Numbered from the stretch's first letter, positions 11,650 to 21,984 are shown. The stretch: 35,770 bases of DNA from Rhizophagus sp. LPA8_4_AMF (GCA_021464525.1 JADRCO010000369.1:1-35770), one strand, 5' to 3'. Notes: a model not told the origin generated them from the sequence alone. Numbers and translations: made by a program.

Positions 11650-12690
11650 TGTAATTGCAGTTTGCAGAACATCTTGTATTAAATTTTGCACATCAAAGTA
11701 ACATCAATATTCATAGCATTGGATCTGATGGAGTACGATCAGAATTTAATGCTCAAACACGAAGTTTTAATGGTCCATCCGTCCATTTTATAATGTGCAT
11801 TTTAAAGCGTCGGATCATAAATGGAGACCATTAGTTCGTGTTCAAGATCCTAAACATGCTAAAAACATACCTTATTAAAACGTGATGTGCTTGACGAAGG
11901 TGATGCTGCAGCATATAGAATGTTTTACTCAAAAAAATTTAACTATTCCTTCGGGCTTTTATTTACTTCGGTGAGTTATTATAATTTTAAATACATTTCT
12001 TTTCATTTTTGTTTATTAATCGCAAATTTTGCAAATAGGTGCATATCTAAGCGAAAGATTGATCGCAAAGCGAGAATACATATGATTATGCGTGCATTTT
12101 TTTTACTTAAAATATGGAGAGATTGTGGTCAAATTCATTCAACAAAATAGTATAATGTGCAACGCAGTATTATCTCTATTTCAAAGTTTTGATATTCAGT
12201 AATGCATTATTTGCATTATTGATTGATTTTAACTTCTATGAATTTTATATAACCCCAAAAACGACTGATTATTAATCGAACATCAGCTGGAGTTAAGACA
12301 TTAAATTAGATTTAAAAATATTTTCGTATTTGGAGAATAATGATATTATTATTATAGAAAGATTATGTACTTAATATTGATGGTACTTTTTTAAAGAAGC
12401 AATTCGCATTGGATATAGTGAAGCAATAGAATTAGCAAGTTATCTCCAAATTGATAATTAAACCGAGTCTTCAATAACAACTAATTGCTCGTGTTGAAAT
12501 AATTGATAATGACGAAGGTGATCAATATAAAAATTTAGCTAGTAAAAAGCATAATTGTTTTGTTGGTTTATTATTTATAATTCCTGTTTCTTATTCTTTC
12601 TGCATGTGAAATTTCACGGCTCTTATTGGATGAATCAGATGATAGTAGTGAACTCACAGATGAGAATGAAACAACAAATAATACCGACAC
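11650..12690 (+). pseudogene. Decayed multi-frame coding remnant
   Basis: Coding-like translations appear in shifting frames: FAEHLVLNFAHQSNINIHSI... and IGSDGVRSEFNAQ near 11658-11780; VQDPKHAKN then a shift to KRDVLDEGDAAAYRMF at about 11850-11935; IMRAFFLLKIWRDCG at about 12080-12130; FKEAIRIGYSEAIELASYLQ at about 12395-12455; and an acidic LLDESDDSSELTDENETTNN tail at about 12620-12680. From general familiarity this resembles a large repeated gene family in these fungi, possibly transposase-related, but I cannot name it with confidence. Many stops and shifts separate the pieces, so it is not functional as read. Confidence 0.5.
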
Positions 12691-13203
12691 CTGTAACCTG
12701 TTTCACCGACATAAAATTTACCGATGTCATTTTGCCTACTTACCTTCGCCGACATCACATTTTTTCGAAACCATTTTAACGAATCCCTATTTTGCTGACA
12801 AGCCGTTTGCCGACAGATTGACATAGTATCGTGAAATTTTGCCTTTGATTCATTTTACAGTATTAATAAGAAAGCAAGGAAATTTTCAATGATATAATTT
12901 TTTTTGTTTCTAAATTCTAACCGTATTAAAAAAAAATAGAGAAAGATTATAAAAGAATGATTACATTGATAATATATAAGCTTGCCTTATTAATGCATTT
13001 TGTAATGAACTACATTTCGGCACTTGAAATTAAGGAGTGAGGCGCTGTTAATAAGTTTTCGCAAGTCGAGTAATTTTACATGTCGGTAAAATGGCATTTT
13101 CAGTGAAATGGAGTAGGTGAATTTTCATGTTGGTAAAATGAAAGTCAACAAAATGCCGTCGGTTAATTTCATGTCAGTGAAATGGCTGTCTGTAAATTGT
13201 ATT
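12683..13203. mobile_element. Foldback-like element with iterated ACCGACAT words
   Basis: The left arm (about 12683-12845) is rich in CACCGACAT, TTTACCGATGTCATTTTGCC, GCCGACATCACATTTT and similar words. The right arm (about 13065-13203) holds the complementary words (ATGTCGGTAAAATGGC, CAGTGAAATGG, TTGGTAAAATG, GTCGGTTAATTTCATGTC). The arms align as an imperfect inverted repeat of roughly 130 bp around a 220-bp AT-rich centre without ORFs. Arms made of short iterated motifs are a feature of foldback-type DNA elements; the assignment is inference. Confidence 0.5.
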
Positions 13204-13741
13204 GTAACATAATTCAGTGGCAATTTTTCATTTGCAATATATTATTAATCACAAACCTCGAAAGCAATTCGAGAATTAATAATGCTAATCGGTTTATTAC
13301 TGAATGTCAAATAACTTTGGCATTCAAAATAATCATATAAATCTGCGAAAAATTCGTTGGGAAGGCAGAAAAAGACTTGCAACAATTCCATTGGATACTG
13401 GAATCAAAGATATTTTTTTTTTTTTATTTATAATATTTATAAATAAGTCTAAATTGACAACTTTTTTTTTAATAGTATATAAAATTATGTATCGCCGCGT
13501 GTATGCCCAATGAAATCTTAGGATAGGTGTAACACGTCGATATATGAGTTCTTTAAATACAAATGTGTCGTTCTTGACCCCACCATGCGGTGTTAACATG
13601 ACCCGCATAACATATTTTATATTCATTCCAAGTCAGAACGTAAAACATACCTTTTTTAATACAAAAATAATATAAAGTAAAAATTACTATTATTAAATTT
13701 TTTTTTTTCAGAATAATCTTTCATAATAAGTGATTATATTT
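13204..13741. other. Intergenic region
   Basis: Short overlapping ORFs on both strands (13304-13513 plus, 13333-13626 minus) have no recognisable content. A coding-like scrap (residues LRKIRWEGRKRLATIPLDTG on the plus strand) may belong to the same decayed repeat as upstream. Otherwise nothing. Confidence 0.4.
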
Positions 13742-14833
13742 TTAAGATACATTTTTTCGTAAATTTTCAAGTGAATATAAAATTTTACCCGTTTCAGCAT
13801 AAAAATTAAAAAAATTAAAAGCGAAATCATAAATTGTACTTTTAGATTCGTTCATATCATACATTATTCTAATAAATTCAGGATCCCGATTTCTCATTTC
13901 TTCAGTCCAAAAATCTTTAAGTGAATGATCAGAAGGATTTTCTGTTATCCAATCAGGATAAGTACAAAGACATTCTATTGGATAAGAGCCCGAACATTCC
14001 CAATCAACTATACCAATAATTTTAGTACCATCAACTATAATATTTGTATAATAAAAATCACCATGATTTAATACAAAAATATCATTATCATTATTATTAT
14101 TAAAATATTTTGGTACTAAAGATAATAATTCTTCATAAACTGGTATCCATTTTTCTTGTTCTTCTTCATTAAAATATTCCTTATTATAAGCAATTTCTTT
14201 GTCAATAGCTGCAATAATATAATCATAAGTATTATCAAAAGGTCCACGATTAACATTTTTTAATCCAAATCTTTTTCCTCTAAAAAAAATATCTTCTATA
14301 GCTTGACCTACTGTAAATTCTTTTAAATTATTATCATAAAAAATTCCTCCGATTTTTGAAAATTTTTGATTTTTAAGTATACATTGTATTTCAATTACTT
14401 GTAAAAGTACTTCTTTCTTTTGATTTATATCATAATTATCCCAGGCTTTATATAATGATATACCAGGTAGTTTTTCCATAATAATATATTCTTGTCCAAC
14501 AAGGTTTTCTTTATTACTGTCGTAATGATAAACTTCTGGTACTCTAATTGAAGTTCTTTCCTTAATATATTTCATAACTGCAACTTCACTTTCCGTTTTC
14601 CAATATGGATATTCTGGAAATGCAATTCTTCCAATATATTCACTATCATCTTCCATTTTTAATATGAAAACTTTATGAAATCCACCTTCTCCAAGTTTAT
14701 TTACAGAAATACAAGATTTACCAAATACTTTCGAAGCGATTTTTTTTAAACCTTCCAAATTATATTCCAATTCAACTGAAGAACTTGAAGAACCTGAAAA
14801 TTTACCATCATCAATTTCTTCTTGTTTTGACAT
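13742..14833 (-). CDS. Phosphotransferase family protein (APH/choline kinase fold)
   Basis: 363 aa from the preferred Met at 14833. The kinase-like fold of the APH superfamily (PF01636 type) is recognised by NKLGEGGFHKVFIL (residues 45-58, glycine-rich nucleotide loop), a conserved Glu in WKTESEVAVMKYI, the linker YIIMEKLPG (116-124), the catalytic loop LNHGDFYYTN (255-264; H257, D259, N264) and the metal-binding IVDWE (275-279; D277). These are the usual APH residues for ATP-dependent phosphorylation of a small hydroxyl substrate; the substrate cannot be read from sequence. The frame is open to a Met at 14896. That ATG is only about 33 bp from a TATA-like box and overlaps a TA microsatellite, so the internal Met with the Ser-rich start MSKQEEIDDG is more likely. 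No intron is needed. Not membrane-bound. Confidence 0.85.
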   Translation of the reverse strand: MSKQEEIDDGKFSGSSSSSVELEYNLEGLKKIASKVFGKSCISVNKLGEGGFHKVFILKMEDDSEYIGRIAFPEYPYWKTESEVAVMKYIKERTSIRVPEVYHYDSNKENLVGQEYIIMEKLPGISLYKAWDNYDINQKKEVLLQVIEIQCILKNQKFSKIGGIFYDNNLKEFTVGQAIEDIFFRGKRFGLKNVNRGPFDNTYDYIIAAIDKEIAYNKEYFNEEEQEKWIPVYEELLSLVPKYFNNNNDNDIFVLNHGDFYYTNIIVDGTKIIGIVDWECSGSYPIECLCTYPDWITENPSDHSLKDFWTEEMRNRDPEFIRIMYDMNESKSTIYDFAFNFFNFYAETGKILYSLENLRKNVS

Positions 14834-14928
14834 TTTTTTAGTTTTAGATTTTATTGAAAAGTGATTAAAGAAAGAAGAATATAACATACTGTACATATAT
14901 ATATATATATACCTTTGTTGCGGATCAG

Positions 14929-14936
14929 TTTATATA
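14929..14936 (-). promoter_or_regulatory. TATA-like box of the phosphotransferase gene
   Basis: TATATAAA on the minus strand, about 95 bp upstream of the chosen ATG (14833). It implies transcription starting near 14900, which argues against the ATG at 14896. Confidence 0.45.
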
Positions 14937-16411
14937 ATTAAACTTCGCTTGTATATTAGTATGTGTAATAGTTTTTCTGTGAAAATCACAGTGACTCCAC
15001 TTATTTATATCACGGTTCCAAACTTTACCTTTTTTAACTAATAATGATAGGCGTATGTATATTGATATAGTTTTTAACTCATAAATTTGATTGATTTACA
15101 TATTTGTAAATAAATGACAAATCATTTTTTAAAATTTTTGACTTTATTAAAGAATATTTAATTATCTGCCATTATTGATTGAATATTGCGCTTTTTATAA
15201 TTTTGTTTCACTCTATAATAAATCATTTGCTAAAAAAATCATAATTATTAAAATCATACAGAAAATGATTTAAAATCAATTTTACATGATCAGGTCACAC
15301 TAATTTGAAAACAATGATAAATAAATTCAATTTATAATATATATACAATTAAAAAAGTTCATTAGAAAAATTCTTATCGATTTTTTCTCCTCTATTCTTT
15401 TTTTAATAATCAATAATAAAATGGCTCCTACTGTCGTAAAAAAAAGCATCATTGCCCAATTTGTAGAAAAACAAACATAAACAGGAATTTGTAAAAAACA
15501 TTAAACCAACTGCAACATATCTATCGGTATATAATACATTTAATAAATGAAAGATACACCATTTGCAAAGAAGGTGAATTTTTATACTTATTTATTTTCT
15601 ATTTATTTATTTATTTTACTTAGTATCAAAATTTTGATTAATCTAGCTGAGGAGAGAAAAAAAAGAGAAAAAGTTAAGAAAAAAAAAGCATCTCTATAAA
15701 AAATGCACTCTATGTATACTGTATGTATAATATGACTTATTTTAATCATATAATGTCTAGCTTGTTCATTATTACAGTAAAACTGTCTTTACAAAATGTA
15801 TAATAAAATATGTTACATAAAACGTAAATAGTACCAACATAAACCATCAAATAGTAAATACATGTATGTAGACACGCTAATTTGTCGTAATGTTAAATAA
15901 ATAAATAAATGGTTGTTACTTAAATATTTCGCAAGAATTAATGTATGTATTGTAAAAATTAATATTTTTTTTTTATTCATTGCAAAAATTAAGCAATAAT
16001 TAAATAATTTTATTAATATGTAAAGATTTTTAAATACTTCGCAAAAATTAATATTTTTATTATTATAATAATAATACTTATCGAATTGGTATAACATAAT
16101 AAATGAATTTTGGGAATTATGATTTGTGAATGTCGGAAAGCTGATATACAAACTAATCGTAATCGAATCTACACTAAATTATACAATTTCAATTTGCAAT
16201 ATAAATTATAATTTAACCGGTAATATAGTATATAAGCCTTTTGCCATATTATTTTTATATAATTTTGAAAAATAATGAGTAATAACTAATTTTAGGGAAT
16301 AGGATTAAACTCTAATATAATGGACATATATTTTGGTGATAATCCTCTAAAGAATTTTTGACGGTATCATTACATCTCTTCGAATAATAATCCGCTATTG
16401 AATCCTTCACC
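14937..16411. other. Intergenic region, no firm gene
   Basis: At 15421 an ATGGCTCCTACTGTCG start opens 16 codons. A +1 frame across an 8-A run gives YCRKKKHHCPICRKTN with a CPxC-like knuckle, possibly a remnant of a small zinc-binding protein. The minus ORF at 15813-16151 is built from repeated CGCAAAAATTAATATTTTT words and looks spurious. Confidence 0.4.
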
Positions 16412-16621
16412 TTAAAGCAATAACCCACAACGGAACTTCTCTATCTCATCTGCATCACAATGAGTTATCTTAATCTCATCCGTATCAATAGTACCTATTT
16501 CCCATCGACTATCAGTTTTAAAAATTTGCGGAAGACCGGTTGTACTTCCGGTACGTGATGATTGGCTAAATTGAAAAACGCCATGCCGATCTTTATCATA
16601 AAAATTTTTTTCTTCCGACAT
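16412..16621 (-). CDS. Possible small divergent ORF, 69 aa
   Basis: Starts MSEEKNFYDKDRHG and runs to 16412 in DNA that is less AT-rich than its surroundings, with balanced amino-acid composition. Its ATG shares two bases with the ATG of the kinase on the other strand (16619-16621 versus 16620-16622). No domain is recognised. It could be a remnant, the first exon of a minus-strand gene, or a chance frame in the kinase 5' region. The overlap makes simultaneous expression of both starts awkward. Confidence 0.25.
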   Translation of the reverse strand: MSEEKNFYDKDRHGVFQFSQSSRTGSTTGLPQIFKTDSRWEIGTIDTDEIKITHCDADEIEKFRCGLLL

Positions 16622-18289
16622 GGAAGAAGAACCCGGTGATGATGTATTTGAGCGAATAAAAAATCGGATCAGTGATGATGTTTATGAGCAGATAAAAGAT
16701 TTCGTCTATAAGGATTTAACTGAAGAACAAGAATCGTTAGTTAATAAACTAATATTGGATGAAAAATTAAAAGAATATTATGAACGATGTGGTTTATGTG
16801 AAAAATGCAAACAGCCTAAAAATAATAATGATTGGTGTCGAATATGTAATTTTCAACAAAATTTCAAAAATTGGACTAGTGGAAATCACGATGTTGATAA
16901 GTTTATTCAAAGAACACAATTAGAAGCTGAGTCTCGGCATGCATTATTAGAGTGGATTGAATATGATGAATTTGAAGATATTGAATATTTAGCCGAAGGA
17001 GGTTTTGGAATTACTTATAAGGCAATTTGGAAAGATGGGCCTATTTGGAATTGGGATTCTAAAAATAATCAATGGAATAGAGGAGAAATATATAAGCATC
17101 CAAATTGTCCAGTTGCTTTAAAGTGTTTGTATAATTCCCAAGATATTACAGCCGAATTTTTAAAAGAGGTAAGTTATTCATAATTTTTAATAATATTAAC
17201 CTTTCTAAACTATTTGTTATTCATGATTATAACTTTTTCTTTCAGATTGAATCACATATCATTTCGGTAAAGGATTCAGCACAATGCATAGTTCGATGCT
17301 ATGGTATTACTAAAGATCCGAAAAAAAATAACTTCATGATGGTGATGGAATATGCAGAATTTGGTAATTTAAGGCAACATTTAAATGTTAATTTTAACTC
17401 ATTAAATTGGAGTGTTAAGGTATTTAATTTGTTCACTATTGCGGTTGGTCTTAAGTCAATTCACGAAAAAGGTTTAATCCATCGCGATTTTCATTGCGGC
17501 AATATATTAAATAAAAGTCAACCCGATGGAAGTCTTTACTCTTTTATAGCTGATTTGGGATTATGTAAACCAGCAAATGAAATATCAGATAAAAATATTT
17601 ATGGAGTATTACCTTATGTTGCTCCTGAAGTTTTGAGAGGGGAGGGATATACTCAAGCAAGTGACGTTTATGGATTCGGAATTGTTGCATATGAAATTTG
17701 TACAGGATTGCCTCCTTATCAAGATATCGCTCATGATGGGTCATTAGCTATTAAAATTTGTAAAGGATTAAGACCAAATTCTAACTATAAAATTCCTCAG
17801 CTAATTTTAAATATAATTCAGCAATGTTGGGATCCAGATCCTTTAAAGCGTCTTAATGCAAAGAAATTAAAAGAATTATTTACTGATTTACAATACAATG
17901 AGCAAATTAGGGAAGCAGATAGAAATAATGAACAGTTGCCTCCTTTAGCGACACCATCCATTGATATTCACTCATATACTACACATCCTCAAGCAATTTA
18001 TATAAGTAGACTTTTAGATTTTAAACATCTTTTAGAACCATCAAACGCTAATAATAATGATGATTCATTTGAAATAAGTCACTCAGGTGATTAAAGCTCT
18101 TATATATGACAATAAATTTATTACTTTACTTTTATTAATATAAATTTTGGTTTTATTTCATATTAGGATCTAATAATATTGATTTTTGCGCTCAATATGA
18201 AGGTAATTGATTGCTTTATCTTTTGTAATGTTTTATTAATTAATAGGTTAACATTTTTTATTTGTATCAAAATAGATGAAAGTGATTAA
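16620..18289 (+). CDS. Protein kinase with N-terminal Cys motif
   Basis: Exons 16620-17168 and 17246-18094 (intron 17169-17245, GTAAGT...TTTCAG) give 465 aa. The N-terminus is acidic and helical, then C57-C60-C63 and C73-C76 form a short zinc-ribbon-like knuckle. The kinase domain runs from about 118 to 375: AEGGFG loop (125-130), VALK lysine K168, HRDFHCGN catalytic loop (D264, N269), DLG in place of DFG (D286), APE at 309-311, and DVYGFGIVAYEICTG. All catalytic residues are present, so it should be an active Ser/Thr or Tyr kinase-like enzyme of the expanded fungal TKL-like group. The tail after 375 includes YISRLLDFKHL. An alternative end is supported: splicing 18086/18167 and 18202/18276 replaces the last residue and adds 15 codons, ending at 18289 (479 aa). 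Substrate unknown. Confidence 0.9.
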
Positions 18290-18639
18290 ATAAAAATTAA
18301 TGGTGAAATTCTTCAATTAGTATCAGAATATACCAATTTAGAAGTGAATTTTTTTTACTATAATTAATAATGTAATAATTATAATAAATTTTGTAATATA
18401 ATTTTTTTTTTAAAAAAAAGGATTAAAAGAAAATTGTTTGAAAATTATTATTAGATTATGTAAAAATAAAAGGATTAATTATTTATTAATTAGTGGGGGA
18501 CTCTCTCACATTCCGTTCACTTCACACAACAAAATTAAAAAAATTCTCACGTTGTTCTTTTTTATACAATAACTGGAATGGTATTTTGCAGATCTGATAC
18601 AACACAACACACATATTAACATATATTATAACTCTATTG
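18290..18639. other. Intergenic region
   Basis: AT-rich, then GTGGGGGACTCTCTCACATTCC at about 18493-18515, a sharp GC-richer border that could mark the edge of an inserted segment carrying the nuclease-like gene. No ORF. Confidence 0.35.
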
Positions 18640-19221
18640 TTATGGCTGATGCGCAGAAATTGTATAATGAATTGCTTCTAACACAGCTTGTCTTGTTCTG
18701 CTAGATCTCTTTTGCCGATCACGATTAATGATGTCCTCAAGTTTTTTGACATCTTTATACCAATTAGTGCTATGAAGCCGATGCTGAGCCCCTTGCACTT
18801 CCAATGCAATTTGATATTTTTGAAAGAAAGCATCAAGCTCTAATCCATTCAGGAAAGGAGGTTGATATTCGATTATAGGTTCCTCATTAAGTATTTCCTT
18901 AGCTAACTGGATGCATCTGGTCTAGAATTTGCAATTTTTCTTAGATTCTGATTCTTTCGTATATTCTTTTATAATTGGTCTTATTTTTGCATTCCTAACC
19001 TTAAGTCTATGAATTGTAACCTCAATACGCTCAAAAAGGATTGGATATTGTAAACCAATTTTAAGTTTTGCTATATCCGCTTCATTTTCGGCATATTCTT
19101 CTGTGAGCGACTTTGGTAGCTCAGCATTCTCAGCTTTAAGCCTGATATTCTCAACTTCGAGTTCGGCTTTCTTAACCAAAAGCTTAACTCCTTGTTCTGA
19201 TGAATCAATCTCAGGTTGCAT
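18640..19221 (-). pseudogene. Coiled-coil + PD-(D/E)XK-like nuclease, in-frame TAG
   Basis: Codon 1 at 19221 gives MQPEIDSSEQG and a coiled coil (residues about 12-65, KAELEVENIRLKAENAELPK). At codon 100 there is TAG (18922-18924); the same frame then continues for 93 codons to TAA at 18640-18642. The second half has LELD (D130), nine residues, then ALEVQGAQH (E141, Q143, H147) and NRDRQKR (D168), the pattern of PD-(D/E)XK nuclease-like folds (D...ExQ, with trailing D and basic residues). The frame match across the stop suggests one gene with a CAG-to-TAG mutation. A small intron removing the TAG is possible but I see no good donor and acceptor. Function by analogy: a DNA-cleaving or DNA-binding module, perhaps of mobile origin. 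Confidence 0.6.
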
Positions 19222-19758
19222 GCTTAATAATAAATTTTTTCATACAAAATGTGAATTATTCAATGATGTGTGACAAATGTAAAGACGAATTTTATTAATA
19301 CAGAGAAAAATTAAATACAAAGGATCAGGTCTTAGCCCGTAATACATGACGTTTCTATGCTAATTACTGCAGACTTACACCACCTATTTTTTCTTGATTA
19401 TCTCTTCTACACGACATTTCTTATTTGCGGTTCTTCACTAGCTGATGCCCTATCCTTTAACAAACCCACTATAACCCCTAAAATCCTCTTATTTCCATTG
19501 TCTTTTTTAAGATATTTAACTATTGAATTTTTTCGCGATGTATTTATTTTTCCGAAATGTTACACAAGATCAACCAATCAACTATGGATCACGTGCCCGA
19601 GATTTTTTGATGGTGATCTAACACCACCGTACCACATCTTAATTAAAAAAAATCTCATCACTATCTCTGAACGCATCTTCGGAAGCAAAAAAATATTACC
19701 TGTAACTGCAGTCAGGTACAAATTTTATTTGCAAGCACAACATAGACCTATAAAAACC

Positions 19759-20042
19759 ATGTTTTCACAACCCTCTATACCTCCTTCTCCAAGCTCAATA
19801 ACGGAAGAAGTTTCTTCTTGAATAATGTGTCAGACGTTATTAAGGATTTTACTACAGAAGAGTTTGTCGAATATTTGAAAAAGAAAACTTGAAACTCGAT
19901 AATAATGATATTAAAATTCTTCGTAAGGAGAAAATTTCTGGTCTTGCCTTTCTTGAAACAACTCAAGAAGAATTCCGTAGTACTTGTTTTGTATTAGGAG
20001 TGTTTTATATATACAGTATATTCAGGGGCCTTTTATTCACAT
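19759..20042 (+). pseudogene. SAM-like domain protein with two 1-nt frameshifts
   Basis: From ATG 19759 the frame gives a Ser/Pro-rich start (MFSQPSIPPSPSS) and stops at 19819-19821. One nucleotide out of phase the text continues as NNVSDVIKDFTTEEFVEYL, then one more shift gives LKLDNNDIKILRKEKISGLA and FLETTQEEF. Together this is the helical pattern of a SAM-like domain (TTEEFVEYLK, LDxxDIKILR, ISGLAFL). Both shifts fall in short homopolymers (TTCTT and AAAAC), as if one base were lost in each. So this is either a pseudogene or assembly error. The expected C-terminal part of a SAM protein is missing: the frame runs into unrelated sequence and ends at 20042. Confidence 0.55.
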
Positions 20043-20235
20043 AAATATTCCTTTCCATTAGCAGAATCTCGAGATGTGAAAAAAAAATAAACCAAAAATT
20101 GTTCGGATCTTTAAAGTGGAAATCCGGCGCTGGACGGTAATTATGTGTACATAAAGCGAGTGACAAATCGCTTCTTGATTTCTTTGGTTTCTTAGTCAAT
20201 TGAAAATTTGAGATCCAGATGTTAAAAAATAAAAA

Positions 20236-20559
20236 TTGCTACCAATTTTGAATGCTTGTGCAATTTCACTTGATCTGCTTTGTTTAATCGATTGCTTCAC
20301 TAATTTCATGGTCCTAGGCAATCGGCAAGCTATTCTTGCCAATCTGAATGGGATCCAGGTATATGTGAATGCTGACCCAACTGTCCCAACACCAGTTGCA
20401 CCTCGTGTAGTTACATACTTTAATAATATAGCCAATGAATCGGAAAGGATTTTGCAACATGAGAGAACAGTGCACCAAGGTATCATAGGATATCTCAATA
20501 ATAATAATGCACAGGTGCAGCATCTTCACACCTTAGATATTTATTATGATAAAAGTTAA
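20236..20559 (+). CDS. Unassigned ORF, 107 aa
   Basis: The first in-frame codon is TTG; the first ATG lies further in (MVLGNRQAIL at about 20308). Residues NLNGIQVYVNADPTVPTPVAPR and RILQHERTVHQGIIGYLN look coding by composition and are less AT-driven than nearby DNA. It may be a fragment of a retroelement gag or the 3' part of the broken upstream gene. No family is recognised. Confidence 0.3.
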   Translation: MLPILNACAISLDLLCLIDCFTNFMVLGNRQAILANLNGIQVYVNADPTVPTPVAPRVVTYFNNIANESERILQHERTVHQGIIGYLNNNNAQVQHLHTLDIYYDKS

Positions 20560-20951
20560 TATTAAATATTGTGTATGAATTACGATGCCCAGACGTTTGT
20601 AGGTAGTGTAATAGACCTTTTGAAGAAAATATGTTAATATGGGTTATCGGTCAAATCACACTAGAGAAACATATTTCTCTAGGTTCGTGATTTACGTACC
20701 ACATGACTGAAGTGTTTATACGAGGTTCGATTGTCGCACGGATTAGTCGGATTAGTCAGATGCCCAGAATTCTTGGAATCATGTGATTAGTCCTTTTAAT
20801 ACAAATATATATGTATATATAATATCGAACATAGTCCATTTGTTCTCTTATTTATTATTCTTTTAATTTGCAACTTTGTACGTAAAAAAACGTATTTTTA
20901 CGATTTTATACTGTAATAAATAATTTTTTAAGGGATTTACTGTTGCCCAGT
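20560..20951. other. Intergenic region, LTR-like patch
   Basis: About 20580-20790 is GC-richer, with a small duplicated word (GATTAGTCGGATTAGTCAG) and then AT-rich DNA, reminiscent of a degenerate LTR, but no matching second LTR, primer-binding site or polypurine tract is visible. The last 150 bp should carry the promoter of the downstream gene. Confidence 0.3.
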
Positions 20952-21984
20952 ATGATGCACCCATATTTTGTAGCTACTTTAGTGGTAGGAACTGCTGTTG
21001 TGGCTTATAGCGCTTACATTATTTACAAAGAATTTTCAGAAGAACCTATTTTGCTTCACAATACACGGGGTCGTGAAGGTTATCGAAGCGATGATGAAGA
21101 TTCTATTATAGAGTCTGAAAAAAATGGGTTGAGAAGGAGAAGAGCGAAAAATGATAAAAATGGTAGAAATGTAAGTTTAAACTAATAAAATGATTATTCT
21201 GATTTTAATGAGAAGCAATGTACTTTTTCTGTTTGATCAATATTTTAATTAAAAATTACGTTCAAATATTTAGGAAGAGGAAGAACAAGAGTTGTTAGAT
21301 AAGTATTCATACCTAACCGCTTTGGAACAAGAGGTTGAACGTAAAAAGAAGCAATTGGTTGATGAAGAACGCATTTTATATGAAAAGGAGCAAGAAATTC
21401 AACAGAGAAAACTACATTTGCAAAGTATTAATTCACAATCCAGCTCAAATACGGATAGTGAAATATCACCTCTTACCACTCAACGTAAGAGTTCTATCAG
21501 TTCCTCCGAAACTTCAGCTAGTGAAATTATTGTGAATTATAAACCGGTATTGACCGAAGGAACATTACCAGTAAATTCCAATTCACCACAATCTGTTATT
21601 TCTGTCAAAACTGTTTCTAGTGATGAAAATGATCAACCCAGAAATAAATTCTCAGATGTAGCAGCTCACACAATCCTTTCTCAACATTTATCACATATCA
21701 CTCATCAACAGCAAACTCCTGATCCTTCTATAATAAATCAAAATTCTGATGTTCTTGCAGATTCTAAAACAAATCCATCTTCAATACTTGAACATAGTAA
21801 TCATTCAACTGGTTATCATCAGCAACATTCATATCCGGTAAATAATTCTCACTTTATTGCTAAGTCAATTGCATCAGAAGAAACTTGGTCCGAGGTAGAT
21901 TCTGTACTTTCGGAGAATATTGGAAGCATTATGTCATCGGCCGTAGATATTGATATGGAAGAAGTAGATGTCATTGAGCATTAA
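20952..21984 (+). CDS. N-terminally membrane-anchored coiled-coil protein, 2 exons
   Basis: Exons 20952-21170 and 21274-21984 (intron GTAAGT...ATTTAG, 103 nt, phase 0) give 309 aa. The first ATG is used; an upstream TTG frame is ignored. Residues about 3-24 (HPYFVATLVVGTAVVAYSAYII) are one hydrophobic helix, then basic and acidic residues including RRRRAK (about 62-67), consistent with a signal-anchor protein whose bulk faces the cytosol; this orientation is inferred. A strong coiled coil spans about 85-125 (ALEQEVERKKKQLVDEER). The remaining 180 residues are Ser/Thr/Asn/Gln-rich and probably disordered, ending in an acidic motif. No family recognised; a tethering or organelle-membrane role is only a guess. 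Confidence 0.8.

Noticed and set aside
15813-16151. 112-aa minus ORF
   Set aside because: Built from repeated CGCAAAAATTAATATTTTT words; Tyr/Asn/Phe-rich low complexity with no domain.
19357-19821. 154-aa plus ORF
   Set aside because: Most of it lacks recognisable content; only its last 20 codons match the Ser/Pro start of the SAM-like gene, for which ATG 19759 is a better start.
20700-20750. GAGGTTCGATTG resembling a tRNA T-loop
   Set aside because: The flanking bases do not pair as a T-stem, and no anticodon arm or acceptor stem fits.
20943-20951. TTG-initiated extension of the membrane-protein gene
   Set aside because: A non-ATG start is unlikely in a fungal nuclear gene; ATG at 20952 gives a full signal-anchor segment.
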